DNA of 64,000 nt from Adiantum capillus-veneris (Eukaryota; Streptophyta; Polypodiopsida; Polypodiales; Pteridaceae), in assembly GCA_014529385.2 (NCBI GenBank), contig CM043942.1, positions 107,523,141-107,587,140 of the forward strand, in the 5' to 3' direction. The position numbers and the translations under genes were made by a program. The notes under the pieces are model-generated. The model was not told the origin of the DNA and ran no database searches. It worked only from the letters and a program-made list of their open reading frames with translations. Of the stretch, positions 24,920 through 39,900 are shown in pieces. Numbering within the stretch: the first letter of the stretch is position 1; every line of letters begins with the position of its first letter.

Positions 24920-27900
24920 TTGGACAAGTGTTGGACCTTGAATGTAAACCCCCATCTACGACATATCGTGGGTTTAATGTTTTTCGATGGAGCCTAGCAT
25001 CTTGGAGACATGGTGCACCTTGCTTCTCCTCATGTTTCAATGGAGCCTACCTTGGACAAATGGTGGAGCATCCTTCTCTCCATGTTTCAATGGACCCTAG
25101 CTTAGACAAGGGGTGGACCTTTGCTTCTCTCTATGTTTCAATAGAGTTAGCTTGGACAAGTGGTGGACCTTGGAACCAAACCCCCATGTAAAACCTATCA
25201 TGGTCACTCCAAGTAGTAAGAAAGAATAACCTTTAAGATGTAGCCTTATAGGTTGGACAAGTGGTGGACCTTAACACCCACATATTCTTAATAAAAGTGG
25301 TGAATCTTGAGACCAAACCACTCAGGCTACTAGCAATAATAGCTTGGACAAGTGGTGGACCTTGAATGTAAACCCCTCATCTACGAAATATCGTGGTTTA
25401 ATGTATTTCGATGGAGCCTAGCATCTTGGAGACATGGTGCAGCTTGCTTCTCGTCATGTTTCAATGGAGCCTATCTTGGACAAATGGTGGAGCATCCTTC
25501 TCTCCATGTTTCAATGGACCCTAGCTTGGACAAAGGGTGGACCTTTGTATCTCTCTATGTTTCAATAGGGTTAGCTTGGACAAGTGGTGGACCTTGGAAC
25601 CAAACCCCAATGTAAAACCTATCACGGTCACTCCAAGTGGTAATAAAGAATAACCTTTAAGATGTAGCCTTATAGGTTGGACAAGTGGTGGACCTTAACA
25701 CGCGCATATTCTTAATATAATGACATAGAGTGGAAAAGTGGTGATTCTTGAGACCAAACCACTCAGGCTACTAGCAATAATAGCTTGGACAAGTGTTGGA
25801 CCTTGAATGTAAACCCCTCATCTACGACATATCGTGGGTTTAATGTTTTTCGATGGAGCCTAGCATCTTGGAGACATGGTGCACCTTGCTTGTCCTCATG
25901 TTTCAATGGAGCCTACCTTGGACTAATGGTGGAGCATCCTTCTCTCCATGTTTCAATGGACCCTAGCTTGGACAAGGGGTGGACCTTTGCTTCTCTCTAT
26001 GTTTCAATAGAGTTAGCTTGGACAAGTGGTGGACCTTGGAACCAAACCCCCATGTAAAACCTATCATGGTCACTCCAAGTAGTAAGAAAGAATAACCTTT
26101 AAGATGTAGCCTTATAGGTTGGACAAGTGGTGGACCTTAACACCCACATATTCTTAATAAAAGTGGTGAATCTTGAGACCAAACCACTCAGGCTACTAGC
26201 AATAATAGCTTGGACAGGTGGTGGACCTTGAATGTAAACCCCTCATCTACGAAATATCGTGGGTTTAATGTATTTCGATGGAGCCTAGCATCTTGGAGAC
26301 ATGGTGCAGCTTGCTTCTCGTCATGTTTCAATGGAGCCTACCTTGGACAAATGGTGGAGCATCCTTCTCTCCATCTTTCAATAGACCCTAGCTTAGACAA
26401 GGGGTGGACCTTTGCTTCTCTCTATGTTTTAATAGAGTTAGCTTGGACAAGTAGTGGACCTTGGAACCAAACCCCCATGTAAAACCTATCATGGTCACTC
26501 CAAGTGGTAATAAAGAATAACCTTTAACATGTAGCCTTATAGGTTGGACAAGTGGTGGACCTTAACACGCGCATATTCTTAATATAATGACATAGAGTGG
26601 AAAAGTGGTGAATCTTGAGACCAAACCACTCAGGCTACTAGCAATAATAGCTTGGACAAGTGTTGGACCTTGAATGTAAACCCCTCATCTACGATATCGT
26701 GGGTTTAATGTTTTTCGATGGAGCCTAGCATCTTGGAGACATGGTGCACCTTGCTTCTCCTCATGTTTCAATGGAGCCTACCTTGGACAAATGGTGGAGC
26801 ATCCTTCTCTCCATGTTTCAATGGACCCTAGCTTAGACAAGGGGTGGACCTTTGCTTCTCTCTATGTTTCAATAGAGTTAGCTTGGACAAGTGGTGGACC
26901 TTGGAACCAAACCCCCATGTAAAACCTATCATGGTCACTCCAAGTAGTAAGAAAGAATAACCTTTAAGATGTAGCCTTATAGGTTGGACAAGTGGTGGAC
27001 CTTAACACCCACATATTCTTAATAAAAGTGGTGAATCTTGAGACCAAACCACTCAGGCTACTAGCAATAATAGCTTGGACAAGTGGTGGACCTTGAATGT
27101 AAACCCCTCATCTACTACGACATATCGTGGGTTTAATGTATTTCGATGGAGCCTAGCATCTTGGAGACATGGTGCAGCTTGCTTCTCGTCATGTTTCAAT
27201 GGAGCCTATCTTGGACAAATGGTGGAGCATCCTTCTCTCCATGTTTCAATGGACCCTAGCTTGGACAAGTGGTGGACCTTCGTTTCTCTCTATGTTTCAA
27301 TAGAGTTAGCTTGGACAAGTGGTGGACCTTGAAACCAAACCCCCATGTAAAACCTATCATGGTCACTCCAAGTGGTAATAAAGAATAACCTTTAAGATGT
27401 AGCCTTATAGGTTCGACAAGTGGTGGACCTTAACACGCGCATATTCTTAATATAATCACATAGAGTGGAAAAGTGGTGAATCTTGAGACCAAACCACTCA
27501 GGCTACTAGCAATAATAGCTTGGACAAGTGGTGGACCTTGAATGTAAACCCCTCATCTATGAAATATCGTGGGTTTAATGTATTTGGATGGAGCCTAGCA
27601 TCTTGGAGACATGGTGCACCTTGCTTCTCGTCATGTTTCAATGGAGCCTATCTTAGACAAATGGTGGAGCATCCTTCTCTCCATGTTTCAATGGACCCTA
27701 GCTTGGACAAGGGGTGGACCTTTGCTTCTCTCTATGTTTCAATAGAGTTAGCTTGGACAAGTGGTGGACCTTGGAACCAAACCCCCATGTAAAACCTATC
27801 ATGGTCACTCCAAGTAGTAAGAAAGAATAACCTTTAAGATGTAGCCTTATAGGTTGGACAAGTGGTGGACCTTAACACCCACATATTCTTAATAAAAGTG

Positions 27901-30900
27901 GTGAATCTTGAGACCAAACCACTCAGGCTACTAGCAATAATAGCTTGGACAAGTGGTGGACCTTGAATGTAAACCCCTCATCTACGAAATATCGTGGGGT
28001 TAATGTATTTCAATGGAGCCTAGCATCTTGGAGACACGGTGCAGCTTGCTTCTCATCATGTTTCAATGGAGCCTATCTTGGACAAATGGTGGAGCATCCT
28101 TCTCTCCATGTTTCAATGGACCCTAGCTTGGTCAAGGGGTGGACCTTTGCTTCTCTCTATGTTTCAATAGAGTTAGCTTGGACATGTGGTGGACCTTGGA
28201 ACCAAACCCCCATGTAAAACCTATCATGGCCACTCCAAGTGGTAATAAAGAATAACCTTTAAGATGTAGCCTTATAGGTTGGACGAGTGGTGGACCTTAA
28301 CACGCGCATATTCTTAATATAATGACATAGGGTGGAAAAGTGATGAATCTTGAGACCAAACCACTCACGCTACTACCAATAATAACTTGGACAAGTGTTG
28401 GACCTTGAATGTAAACCCCTAATCTACGACATATCGTGGGTTTAATGTTTTTCGATGGAGCCTAGCATCTTGGAGACATGGTGCACCTTGCTTCTCCTCA
28501 TGTTTCAATGGAGCCTACCTTGGACAAATGGTGGAGCATCCTTCTCTCCATGTTTCAATGGACCCTAGCTTAGACAAGGGGTGGACCTTTGCTTCTCTCT
28601 ATGTTTCAATAGAGTTAGCTTGGACAAGTGGTGGACCTTGGAACCAAACCCCCATGTAAAACCTATCATGGTCACTCCAAGTAGTAAGAAAGAATAACCT
28701 TTAAGATGTAGCCTTATAGGTTGGACAAGTGGTGGACCTTAACACCCACATATTCTTATAAAAGTGGTGAATCTTGAGACCAAACCACTCAGGCTACTAG
28801 CAATAATAGCTTGGACAAGTGGTGGACCTTGAATGTAAACCCCTCATCTACGAAATATCGTGGGTTTAATGTATTTCGATGGAGCCTAGCATCTTGGAGA
28901 CATGGTGCAGCTTGCTTCTCGTCATGTTTCAATGGAGCCTATCTTGGACAAATGGTGGAGCATCCTTCTCTCCATGTTTCAATGGACCCTAGCTTGGACA
29001 AGGGTGGACCTTTGCTTCTCTCTATGTTTCAATAGAGTTAGCTTGGACAAGTGGTGGACCTTGGAACCAAACCCCCATGTAAAACCTATCATGGTCACTC
29101 CAAGTGGTAATAAAGAATAACCTTTAAGATGTAGCCTTATAGGTTGGACAAGTGGTGGACCTTAACACCGCATATTCTTAATATAATGACATAGAGTGGA
29201 AAAGTGGTGAATCTTGAGACCAAACCACTCAGGCTACTACCAATAATAGCTTGGACAAGTGTTGGACCTTGAATGTAAACCCCTCATCTACGACATATCG
29301 TGGTTTAATGTTTTTCGATGGAGCCTAGCATCTTGGAGACATGGTGCACCTTGCTTGTCCTCATGTTTCAATGGAGCCTACCTTGGACTAATGGTGGAGC
29401 ATCCTTCTCTCCATGTTTCAATGGACACTAGCTTAGACAAGGGGTGGACCTTTGCTTCTCTGTATGTTTCAATAGAGTTAGCTTGGACAAGTGGTGGACC
29501 TTGGAACCAAACCCCCATGTAAAACCTATCATGGTCACTCCAAGTAGTAAGAAAGAATAACCTTTAATATGTAGCCTTATAGGTTGGACAAGTGGTGGAC
29601 CTTAACACCCACATATTCTTAATAAAAGTGGTGAATCTTGAGACCAAACCACTCAGGCTACTAGCAATAATATCTTGGACAAGTGTTGGACCTTGAATGT
29701 AAACCCCTTATCTACGACATATGGTGGGTTTAATATATTTCGATGGAGCCTAGGATCTTGGAGACATGGTGCAGCTTGCTTCTCGTCATGTTTCAATGGA
29801 GCCTATCTTGGACAAATGGTGGAGCATCCTACTCTCCATGTTTCAATGGACCCTAGCTTGGACAAGTGGTGGACCTTCGTTTCTCTCTATGTTTCAATAG
29901 AGTTAGCTTGGACAAGTGGTGGACCTTGAAACCAAACCCCCATGTAAAACCTATCATGGTCACTCCAAGTGGTAATAAAGAATAACCTTTAAGATGTAGC
30001 CTTATAGGTTCGACAAGTGGTGGACCTTAACACGCGCATATTCTTAATATAATCACATAGAGTGGAAAAGTGGTGAATCTTGAGACCAAACCACTCAGGC
30101 TACTAGCAATAATAGCTTGGACAAGTGGTGGACCTTGAATGTAAACCCCTCATCTATGAAATATCGTGGGTTTAATGTTTTTCGATGGAGCCTAGCATCT
30201 TGGAGACATGGTGCAGCTTGCTTCTCGTCATGTTTCAATGGAGCCTACCTTGGACAAATGGTGGAGCATCCTTCTCTCCATGTTTCAATGGACCCTAGCT
30301 TGGACAAGGGTGGACCTTTGCTTCTCTCTATGTTTCAATAGAGTTAGCTTGGACAAGTGGTGGACCTTGGAACCAAACCCCCATGTAAAACCTATCATGG
30401 TCACTCCAAGTAGTAAGAAAGAATAACCTTTAAGATGTAGCCTTATAGGTTGGACAAGTGGTGGACCTTAACACCCACATATTCTTAATAAAAGTGGTGA
30501 ATCTTGAGACCAAACCACTCAGGCTACTAGCAATAATAGCTTGGACAAGTGGTGGACCTTGAATGTAAACCCCTCATCTACGAAATATCGTGGGTTTAAT
30601 GTATTTCGATGGAGCCTAGCATCTTGGAGACATGGTGCAGCTTGCTTCTCGTCATGTTTCAATGGAGCCTATCTTGGACAAATGGTGGAGCATCCTTCTC
30701 TCCATGTTTCAATGGACCCTAGCTTGGACAAGGGGTGGACCTTTGCTTCTCTCTATGTTTCAATACAGTTAGCTTGGACAAGTGGTGGACCTTGGAACCA
30801 AACCCCCATGTAAAACCTATCATGGTCACTCCAAGTGGTAATAAAGAATAACCTTTAAGATGTAGCCTTATAGGTTGGACAAGTGGTGGACCTTAACACG

Positions 30901-33900
30901 CGCATATTCTTAATATAATGACATAGAGTGGAAAAGTGGTGAATCTTGAGACCAAACCACTCAGGCTACTACCAATAATAGCTTGGACAAGTGTTGGACC
31001 TTGAATGTAAACCCCTCATCTACGACATATCGTGGGTTAATGTATTTTCGATGGAGCCTAGCATCTTGGAGACATGGTGCACCTTGCTTCTTCTTCATGT
31101 TTCAATGGAGCCTACCTTGGACAAATGGTGGAGCATCCTTCTCTCCATGTTTCAATGGACCCTAGCTTAGACAAGGGGTGGACCTTTGCTTCTCTCTATG
31201 TTTCAATAGAGTTAGCTTGGACAAGTGGTGGACCTTGGAACCAAACCCCCATGTAAAACCTATCATGGTCACTCCAAGTAGTAAGAAAGAATAACCTTTA
31301 AGATGTAGCCTTATAGGTTGGACAAGTGGTGGACCTTAACACCCACATATTCTTAATAAAAGTGGTGAATCTTGAGACCAAACCACTCAGGCTACTAGCA
31401 ATAATAGCTTGGACAAGTGGTGGACCTTGAATGTAAACCCCTCATCTACGAAATATCGTGGGTTTAATGTATTTCGATGGAGCCTAGCATCTTGGAGACA
31501 TGGTGCAGCTTGCTTCTCGTCATGTTTCAATGGAGCCTATCTTGGACAAATGGTGGAGCATCCTTCTCTCCATGTTTCAATGGACCCTAGCTTGACAAGG
31601 GTGGACCTTTGTTTCTCTCTATGTTTCAATAGAGTTAGCTTGGACAAGTGGTGGACCTTGGAACCAAACCCCCATGTAAAACCTATCATGGTCACTCCAA
31701 GTGGTAATAAAGAATAACCTTTAAGATGTAGCCTTATAGGTTGGACAAGTGGTGGACCTTAACACGCGCATATTCTTAATATAATGACATAGAGTGAAAA
31801 GTGGTGAATCTTGAGACCAAACCACTCAGGCTACTACAATAATAGCTTGGACAAGTGTTGGACCTTGAATGTAAACCCCTCATCTACGACATATCGTGGG
31901 TTTTAATTTTTTTGATGGAGCCTAGCATCTTGGAGACATGGTGCACCTTGCTTCTCCTCATGTTTCAATGGAGCCTACCTTGGACAAATGGTGGAGCATC
32001 CTTCTCTCCATGTTTCAATGGACCCTAGCTTAGACAAGGGGTGGACCTTTGCTTCTCTCTATGTTTCAATAGAGTTAGCTTGGACAAGTGGTGGACCTTG
32101 GAACCAAACCCCCATGTAAAACCTATCATGGTCACTCCAAGTAGTAAGAAAGAATAACCTTTAAGATGTAGCCTTATAGGTTGGACAAGTGGTGGACCTT
32201 AACACCCACATATTCTTAATAAAAGTGGTGAATCTTGAGACCAAACCACTCAGGCTACTAGCAATAATAGCTTGGACAAGTGGTGGACCTTGAATGTAAA
32301 CCCCTCATCTACGACAATATCGTGGGTTTAATGTATTTCGATGGAGCCTACGATCTTGGAGACATGGTGCAGCTTGCTTCTCGTCATGTTTCAATGGAGC
32401 CTATCTAGGACAAATGGTGGAGCATCCTACTCTCCATGTTTCAATGGACCCTAGCTTGGACAAGTGGTGGACCTTTGTTTCTCTCTATCTTTCAATAGAG
32501 TTAGCTTGGACAAGTGGTGGACCTTGGAACCAAACCCCCATGTAAAACCTATCATGGTCACTCCAAGTACTAATAAAGAATAACCTTTAAGATGTAGCCT
32601 TATAGGTTGGACAAGTGGTGGACCTTAACACCCACATATTCTTAATAAAAGTGGTGAATCTTGAGACCAAACCACTCACGCTACTAGCAATAATAGCTTG
32701 GACAAGTGGTGGACCTTGAATGTAAACCCCTCATCTACGAAATATCGTGGGTTTAATGTTTTCGATGGAGCCTAGCATCTTGGAGACATGGTGCAGCTTG
32801 CTTCTCGTCATGTTTCAATGGAGCCTATCTTGGACAAATGGTGGAGCATCCTTCTCTCCATGTTTCAATGGACCCTAGCTTGGACAAGTGGTGGACCTTT
32901 GTTTCTCTCTATGTTTCAATAGAGTTAGCTTGGACAAGTGGTGGACCTTGGAACCAAACCCCCATGTAAAACCTATCATGGTCACTCCAAGTGGTAATAA
33001 AGAATAACCTTTAAGATGTAGCCTTATAGGTTGGACAAGTGGTGGACCTTAACACCGCATATTCTTAATAAAAGTGGTGAATCTTGAGACCAAACCACTC
33101 AGGCTACTAGCAATAATAGCTTGGACAAGTGTTGGACCTTGAATGTAAACCCCTCATCTACGACATATCGTGGGTTTAATGTTTTTCGATGGAGCCTAGC
33201 ATCTTGGAGACATGGTGCACCTTGCTTCTCCTCATGTTTCAATGGAGCCTACCTGGACAAATGGTGGAGCATCCTTCTCTCCATGTTTCAATGGACCCTA
33301 GCTTAGACAAGGGGTGGACCTTTGCTTCTCTCTATGTTTCAATAGAGTTAGCTTGGACAAGTGGTGGACCTTGGAACCAAACCCCCATGTAAAACCTATC
33401 ATGGTCACTCCAAGTGGTAATAAAGAATAACCTTTAAGATGTAGCCTTATAGGTTGGACAAGTGGTGGACCTTAACACGCGCATATTCTTAATATAATGA
33501 CATAGAGTGGAAAAGTGGTGAATCTTGAGACCAAACCACTCAGGCTACTACCAATAATAGCTTGGACAAGTGGTGGACCTTGAATGTAAACCCCTCATCT
33601 ACGACATATCGTGGGTTTAATGTTTTCGATGGAGCCTAGCATCTTGGAGACATGGTGCACCTTGCTTCTCCTCATGTTTCAATGGAGCCTACCTTGGACA
33701 AATGGTGGAGCATCCTTCTCTCCATGTTTCAATGGACCCTAGCTTAGACAAGGGGTGGACCTTTGCTTCTCTCTATGTTTCAATAGAGTTAGCTTGGACA
33801 AGTGGTGGACCTTGGAACCAAACCCCCATGTAAAACCTATCATGGTCACTCCAAGTAGTAAGAAAGAATAACCTTTAAGATGTAGCCTTATAGGTTGGAC

Positions 33901-36900
33901 AAGTGGTGGACCTTAACACCCACATATTCTTAATAAAAGTGGTGAATCTTGAGACCAAACCACTCAGGCTACTAGCAATAATAGCTTGGACAAGTGGTGG
34001 ACCTTGAATGTAAACCCCTCATCTACGAAATATCGTGGGTTTAATGTATTTCGATGGAGCCTAGCATCTTGGAGACATGGTGCAGCTTGCTTCTCGTCAT
34101 GTTTCAATGGAGCCTATCTTGGACAAATGGTGGAGCATCCTTCTCTCCATGTTTCAATGGACCCTAGCTTGGACAAGTGGTGGACCTTTGTTTCTCTCTA
34201 TGTTTCAATAGAGTTAGCTTGGACAAGTGGTGGACCTTGGAACCAAACCCCCATGTAAAACCTATCATGGTCACTCCAAGTGGTAATAAAGAATAACCTT
34301 TAAGATGTAGCCTTATAGGTTGGACAAGTGGTGGACCTTAACACGCGCATATTCTTAATATAATGACATAGAGTGGAAAAGTGGTGAATCTTGAGACCAA
34401 ACCACTCAGGCTACTACCAATAATAGCTTGGACAAGTGTTGGACCTTGAATGTAAACCCCTCATCTACGACATATCGTGGGTTTAATGTTTTCGATGGAG
34501 CCTAGCATCTTGGAGACATGGTGCACCTTGCTTCTCCTCATGTTTCAATGGAGCCTACCTTGGACAAATGGTGGAGCATCCTTCTCTCCATGTTTCAATG
34601 GACCCTAGCTTAGACAAGGGTGGACCTTTGCTTCTCTCTATGTTTCAATAGAGTTAGCTTGGACAAGTGGTGGACCTTGGAACCAAACCCCCATGTAAAA
34701 CCTATCATGGTCACTCCAAGTAGTAAGAAAGAATAACCTTTAAGATGTAGCCTTATAGGTTGGACAAGTGGTGGACCTTAACACCCACATATTCTTAATA
34801 AAAGTGGTGAATCTTGAGACCAAACCACTCAGGCTACTAGCAATAATAGCTTGGACAAGTGGTGGACCTTGAATGTAAACCCCTCATCTACGACATATCG
34901 TGGGTTTAATGTTTTTCGATGGAGCCTAGCATCTTGGAGACATGGTGCACCTTGCTTCTTCTCATGTTTCAATGGAGCCTACCTTGGACAAATGGTGGAG
35001 CATCCTTCTCTCCATGTTTCAATGGACCCTAGCTTAGACAAGGGTGGACCTTTGCTTCTCTCTATGTTTCAATAGAGTTAGCTTGGACAAGTGGTGGACC
35101 TTGGAACCAAACCCCCATGTAAAACCTATCATGGTCACTCCAAGTAGTAAGAAAGAATAACCTTTAAGATGTAGCCTTATAGGTTGGACAAGTGGTGGAC
35201 CTTAACACCCACATATTCTTAATAAAAGTGGTGAATCTTGAGACCAAACCACTCAGGCTACTAGCAATAATAGCTTGGACAAGTGGTGGACCTTGAATGT
35301 AAACCCCTCATCTACGAAATATCGTGGGTTTAATGTATTTCGATGGAGCCTAGCATCTTGGAGACATGGTGCAGCTTGCTTCTCGTCATGTTTCAATGGA
35401 GCCTATCTTGGACAAATGGTGGAGCATCCTTCTCTCCATGTTTCAATGGACCCTAGCTTGGACAAGGGTGGACCTTTGTTTCTCTCTATGTTTCAATAGA
35501 GTTAGCTTGGACAAGTGGTGGACCTTGGAACCAAACCCCCATGTAAAACCTATCATGGTCACTCCAAGTGGTAATAAAGAATAACCTTTAAGATGTAGCC
35601 TTATAGGTTGGACAAGTGGTGGACCTTAACACGCGCATATATTAATATAATGACATAGAGTGGAAAAGTGGTGAATCTTGAGACCAAACCACTCAGGCTA
35701 CTACCAATAATAGCTTGGACAAGTGTTGGACCTTGAATGTAAACCCCTCATCTACGACATATCGTGGGTTTAATGTTTTCGATGGAGCCTAGCATCTTGG
35801 AGACATGGTGCACCTTGCTTCTCCTCATGTTTCAATGGAGCCTACCTTGGACAAATGGTGGAGCATCCTTCTCTCCATGTTTCAATGGACCCTAGCTTAG
35901 ACAAGGGGTGGACCTTTGCTTCTCTCTATGTTTCAATAGAGTTAGCTTGGACAAGTGGTGGACCTTGGAACCAAACCCCCATGTAAAACCTATCATGGTC
36001 ACTCCAAGTAGTAAGAAAGAATAACCTTTAAGATGTAGCCTTATAGGTTGGACAAGTGGTGGACCTTAACACCCACATATTCTTAATAAAAGTGGTGAAT
36101 CTTGAGACCAAACCACTCAGGCTACTAGCAATAATAGCTTGGACAAGTGGTGGACCTTGAATGTAAACCCCTCATCTACGAAATATCGTGGGTTTAATGT
36201 ATTTCGATGGAGCCTAGCATCTTGGAGACATGGTGCAGCTTGCTTCTCGTCATGTTTCAATGGAGCCTATCTTGGACAAATGGTGGAGCATCCTTCTCTC
36301 CATGTTTCAATGGACCCTAGCTTGGACAAGGGTGGACCTTTGCTTCTCTCTATGTTTCAATAGAGTTAGCTTGGACAAGTGGTGGACCTTGGAACCAAAC
36401 CCCCATGTAAAACCTATCATGGTCACTCCAAGTGGTAATAAAGAATAACCTTTAAGATGTAGCCTTATAGGTTGGACAAGTGGTGGACCTTAACACGCGC
36501 ATATTCTTAATATAATGACATAGAGTGGAAAAGTGGTGAATCTTGAGACCAAACCACTCAGGCTACTACCAATAATAGCTTGGACAAGTGGTGGACCTTG
36601 AATGTAAACCCCTCATCTACGACATATCGTGGGTTTAATGTTTTCGATGGAGCCTAGCATCTTGGAGACATGGTGCACCTTGCTTCTCTCTCATGTTTCA
36701 ATGGAGCCTACCTTGGACAAATGGTGGAGCATCCTTCTCTCCATGTTTCAATGGACCCTAGCTTAGACAAGGGGTGGACCTTTGCTCTCTCTATGTTTCA
36801 ATAGAGTTAGCTTGGACAAGTGGTGGACCTTGGAACCAAACCCCCATGTAAAACCTATCATGGTCACTCCAAGTAGTAAGAAAGAATAACCTTTAAGATG

Positions 36901-39900
36901 TAGCCTTATAGGTTGGACAAGTGGTGGACCTTAACACCCACATATTCTTAATAAAAGTGGTGAATCTTGAGACCAAACCACTCAGGCTACTAGCAATAAT
37001 AGCTTGGACAAGTGGTGGACCTTGAATGTAAACCCCTCATCTACGAAATATCGTGGGTTTAATGTATTTCGATGGAGCCTAGCATCTTGGAGACATGGTG
37101 CAGCTTGCTTCTCGTCATGTTTCAATGGAGCCTATCTTGGACAAATGGTGGAGCATCCTTCTCTCCATGTTTCAATGGACCCTAGCTTGGACAAGGGGTG
37201 GACCTTTGTTTCTCTCTATGTTTCAATAGAGTTAGCTTGGACAAGTGGTGGACCTTGGAACCAAACCCCCATGTAAAACTATCATGGTCACTCCAAGTGG
37301 TAATAAAGAATAACCTTTAAGATGTAGCCTTATAGGTTGGACAAGTGGTGGACCTTAACACGCGCATATTCTTAATATAATGACATAGAGTGAAAAGTGG
37401 TGAATCTTGAGACCAAACCACTCAGCTACTACCAATAATAGCTTGGACAAGTGTTGGACCTTGAATGTAAACCCCTCATCTACGACATATCGTGGGTTTA
37501 ATGTTTTTCGATGGAGCCTAGCATCTTGGAGACATGGTGCACCTTGCTTCTTCTCATGTTTCAATGGAGCCTACCTTGGACAAATGGTGGAGCATCCTTC
37601 TCTCCATGTTTCAATGGACCCTAGCTTAGACAAGGGGTGGACCTTTGCTTCTCTCTATGTTTCAATAGAGTTAGCTTGGACAAGTGGTGGACCTTGGAAC
37701 CAAACCCCCATGTAAAACCTATCATGGTCACTCCAAGTAGTAAGAAAGAATAACCTTTAAGATGTAGCCTTATAGGTTGGACAAGTGGTGGACCTTAACA
37801 CCCACATATTCTTAATAAAAGTGGTGAATCTTGAGACCAAACCACTCAGGCTACTAGCAATAATAGCTTGGACAAGTGGTGGACCTTGAATGTAAACCCC
37901 TCATCTACGACATATCGTGGGTTTAATGTATTTCGATGGAGCCTAGCATCTTGGAGACATGGTGCAGCTTGCTTCTCGTCATGTTTCAATGGAGCCTATC
38001 TTGGACAAATGGTGGAGCATCCTTCTCTCCATGTTTCAATGGACCCTAGCTTGACAAGTGGTGGACCTTTGTTTCTCTCTATGTTTCAATAGAGTTAGCT
38101 TGGACAAGTGGTGGACCTTGGAACCAAACCCCCATGTAAAACCTATCATGGTCACTCCAAGTGGTAATAAAGAATAACCTTTAAGATGTAGCCTTATAGG
38201 TTGGACAAGTGGTGGACCTTAACACGCGCATATTCTTAATATAATGACATAGAGTGGAAAAGTGGTGAATCTTGAGACCAAACCACTCAGGCTACTACCA
38301 ATAATAGCTTGGACAAGTGGTGGACCTTGAATGTAAACCCCTCATCTACGACATATCGTGGGTTTAATGTTTTTCGATGGAGCCTAGCATCTTGGAGACA
38401 TGGTGCACCTTGCTTCTCCTCATGTTTCAATGGAGCCTACCTTGGACAAATGGTGGAGCATCCTTCTCTCCATGTTTCAATGGACCCTAGCTTAGACAAG
38501 TGGGTGGACCTTTGCTTCTCTCTATGTTTCAATAGAGTTAGCTTGGACAAGTGGTGGACCTTGGAACCAAACCCCCATGTAAAACCTATCATGGTCACTC
38601 CAAGTAGTAAGAAAGAATAACCTTTAAGATGTAGCCTTATAGGTTGGACAAGTGGTGGACCTTAACACCCACATATTCTTAATAAAAGTGGTGAATCTTG
38701 AGACCAAACCACTCAGGCTACTAGCAATAATAGCTTGGACAAGTGGTGGACCTTGAATGTAAACCCCTCATCTACGAAATATCGTGGGTTTAATGTATTT
38801 CGATGGAGCCTAGCATCTTGGAGACATGGTGCAGCTTGCTTCTCGTCATGTTTCAATGGAGCCTATCTTGGACAAATGGTGGAGCATCCTTCTCTCCATG
38901 TTTCAATGGACCCTAGCTTGGACAAGGGTGGACCTTTGTTCTCTCTATGTTTCAATAGAGTTAGCTTGGACAAGTGGTGGACCTTGGAACCAAACCCCCA
39001 TGTAAAACCTATCATGGTCACTCCAAGTGGTAATAAAGAATAACCTTTAAGATGTAGCCTTATAGGTTGGACAAGTGGTGGACCTTAACACGCGCATATT
39101 CTTAATATAATGACATAGAGTGGAAAAGTGGTGAATCTTGAGACCAAACCACTCAGGCTACTAGCAATAATAGCTTGGACAAGTGTTGGACCTTGAATGT
39201 AAACCCCTCATCTACGACATATCGTGGGTTAATGTTTTTCGATGGAGCCTAGCATCTTGGAGACATGGTGCACCTTGCTTCTTCTCATGTTTCAATGGAG
39301 CCTACCTTGGACAAATGGTGGAGCATCCTTCTCTCCATGTTTCAATGGACCCTAGCTTGGACAAGGGGTGGACCTTTGCTTCTCTCTATGTTTCAATAGA
39401 GTTAGCTTGGACAAGTGGTGGACCTTGGAACCAAACCCCCATGTAAAACCTATCATGGTCACTCCAAGTGGTAAGAAAGAATAACCTTTAAGATGTAGCC
39501 TTATAGGTTGGACAAGTGGTGGACCTTAACACCCACATATTCTTAATAAAAGTGGTGAATCTTGAGACCAAACCACTCAGGCTACTAGCAATAATAGCTT
39601 GGACAAGTGGTGGACCTTGAATGTAAACCCCTCATCTACGACATATCGTGGGTTTAATGTTTTTCGATGGAGCCTAGCATCTTGGAGACATGGGTGCACC
39701 TTGCTTCTCTCATGTTTCAATGGAGCCTACCTTGGACAAATGGTGGAGCATCCTTCTCTCCATGTTTCAATGGACCCTAGCTTGGACAAGTGGTGGACCT
39801 TTGTTCTCTCTATGTTTCAATAGAGTTAGCTTGGACAAGTGGTGGACCTTGGAACCAAACCCGCCATGTAAAACCTATCATGGTCACTCCAAGTGGTAAT

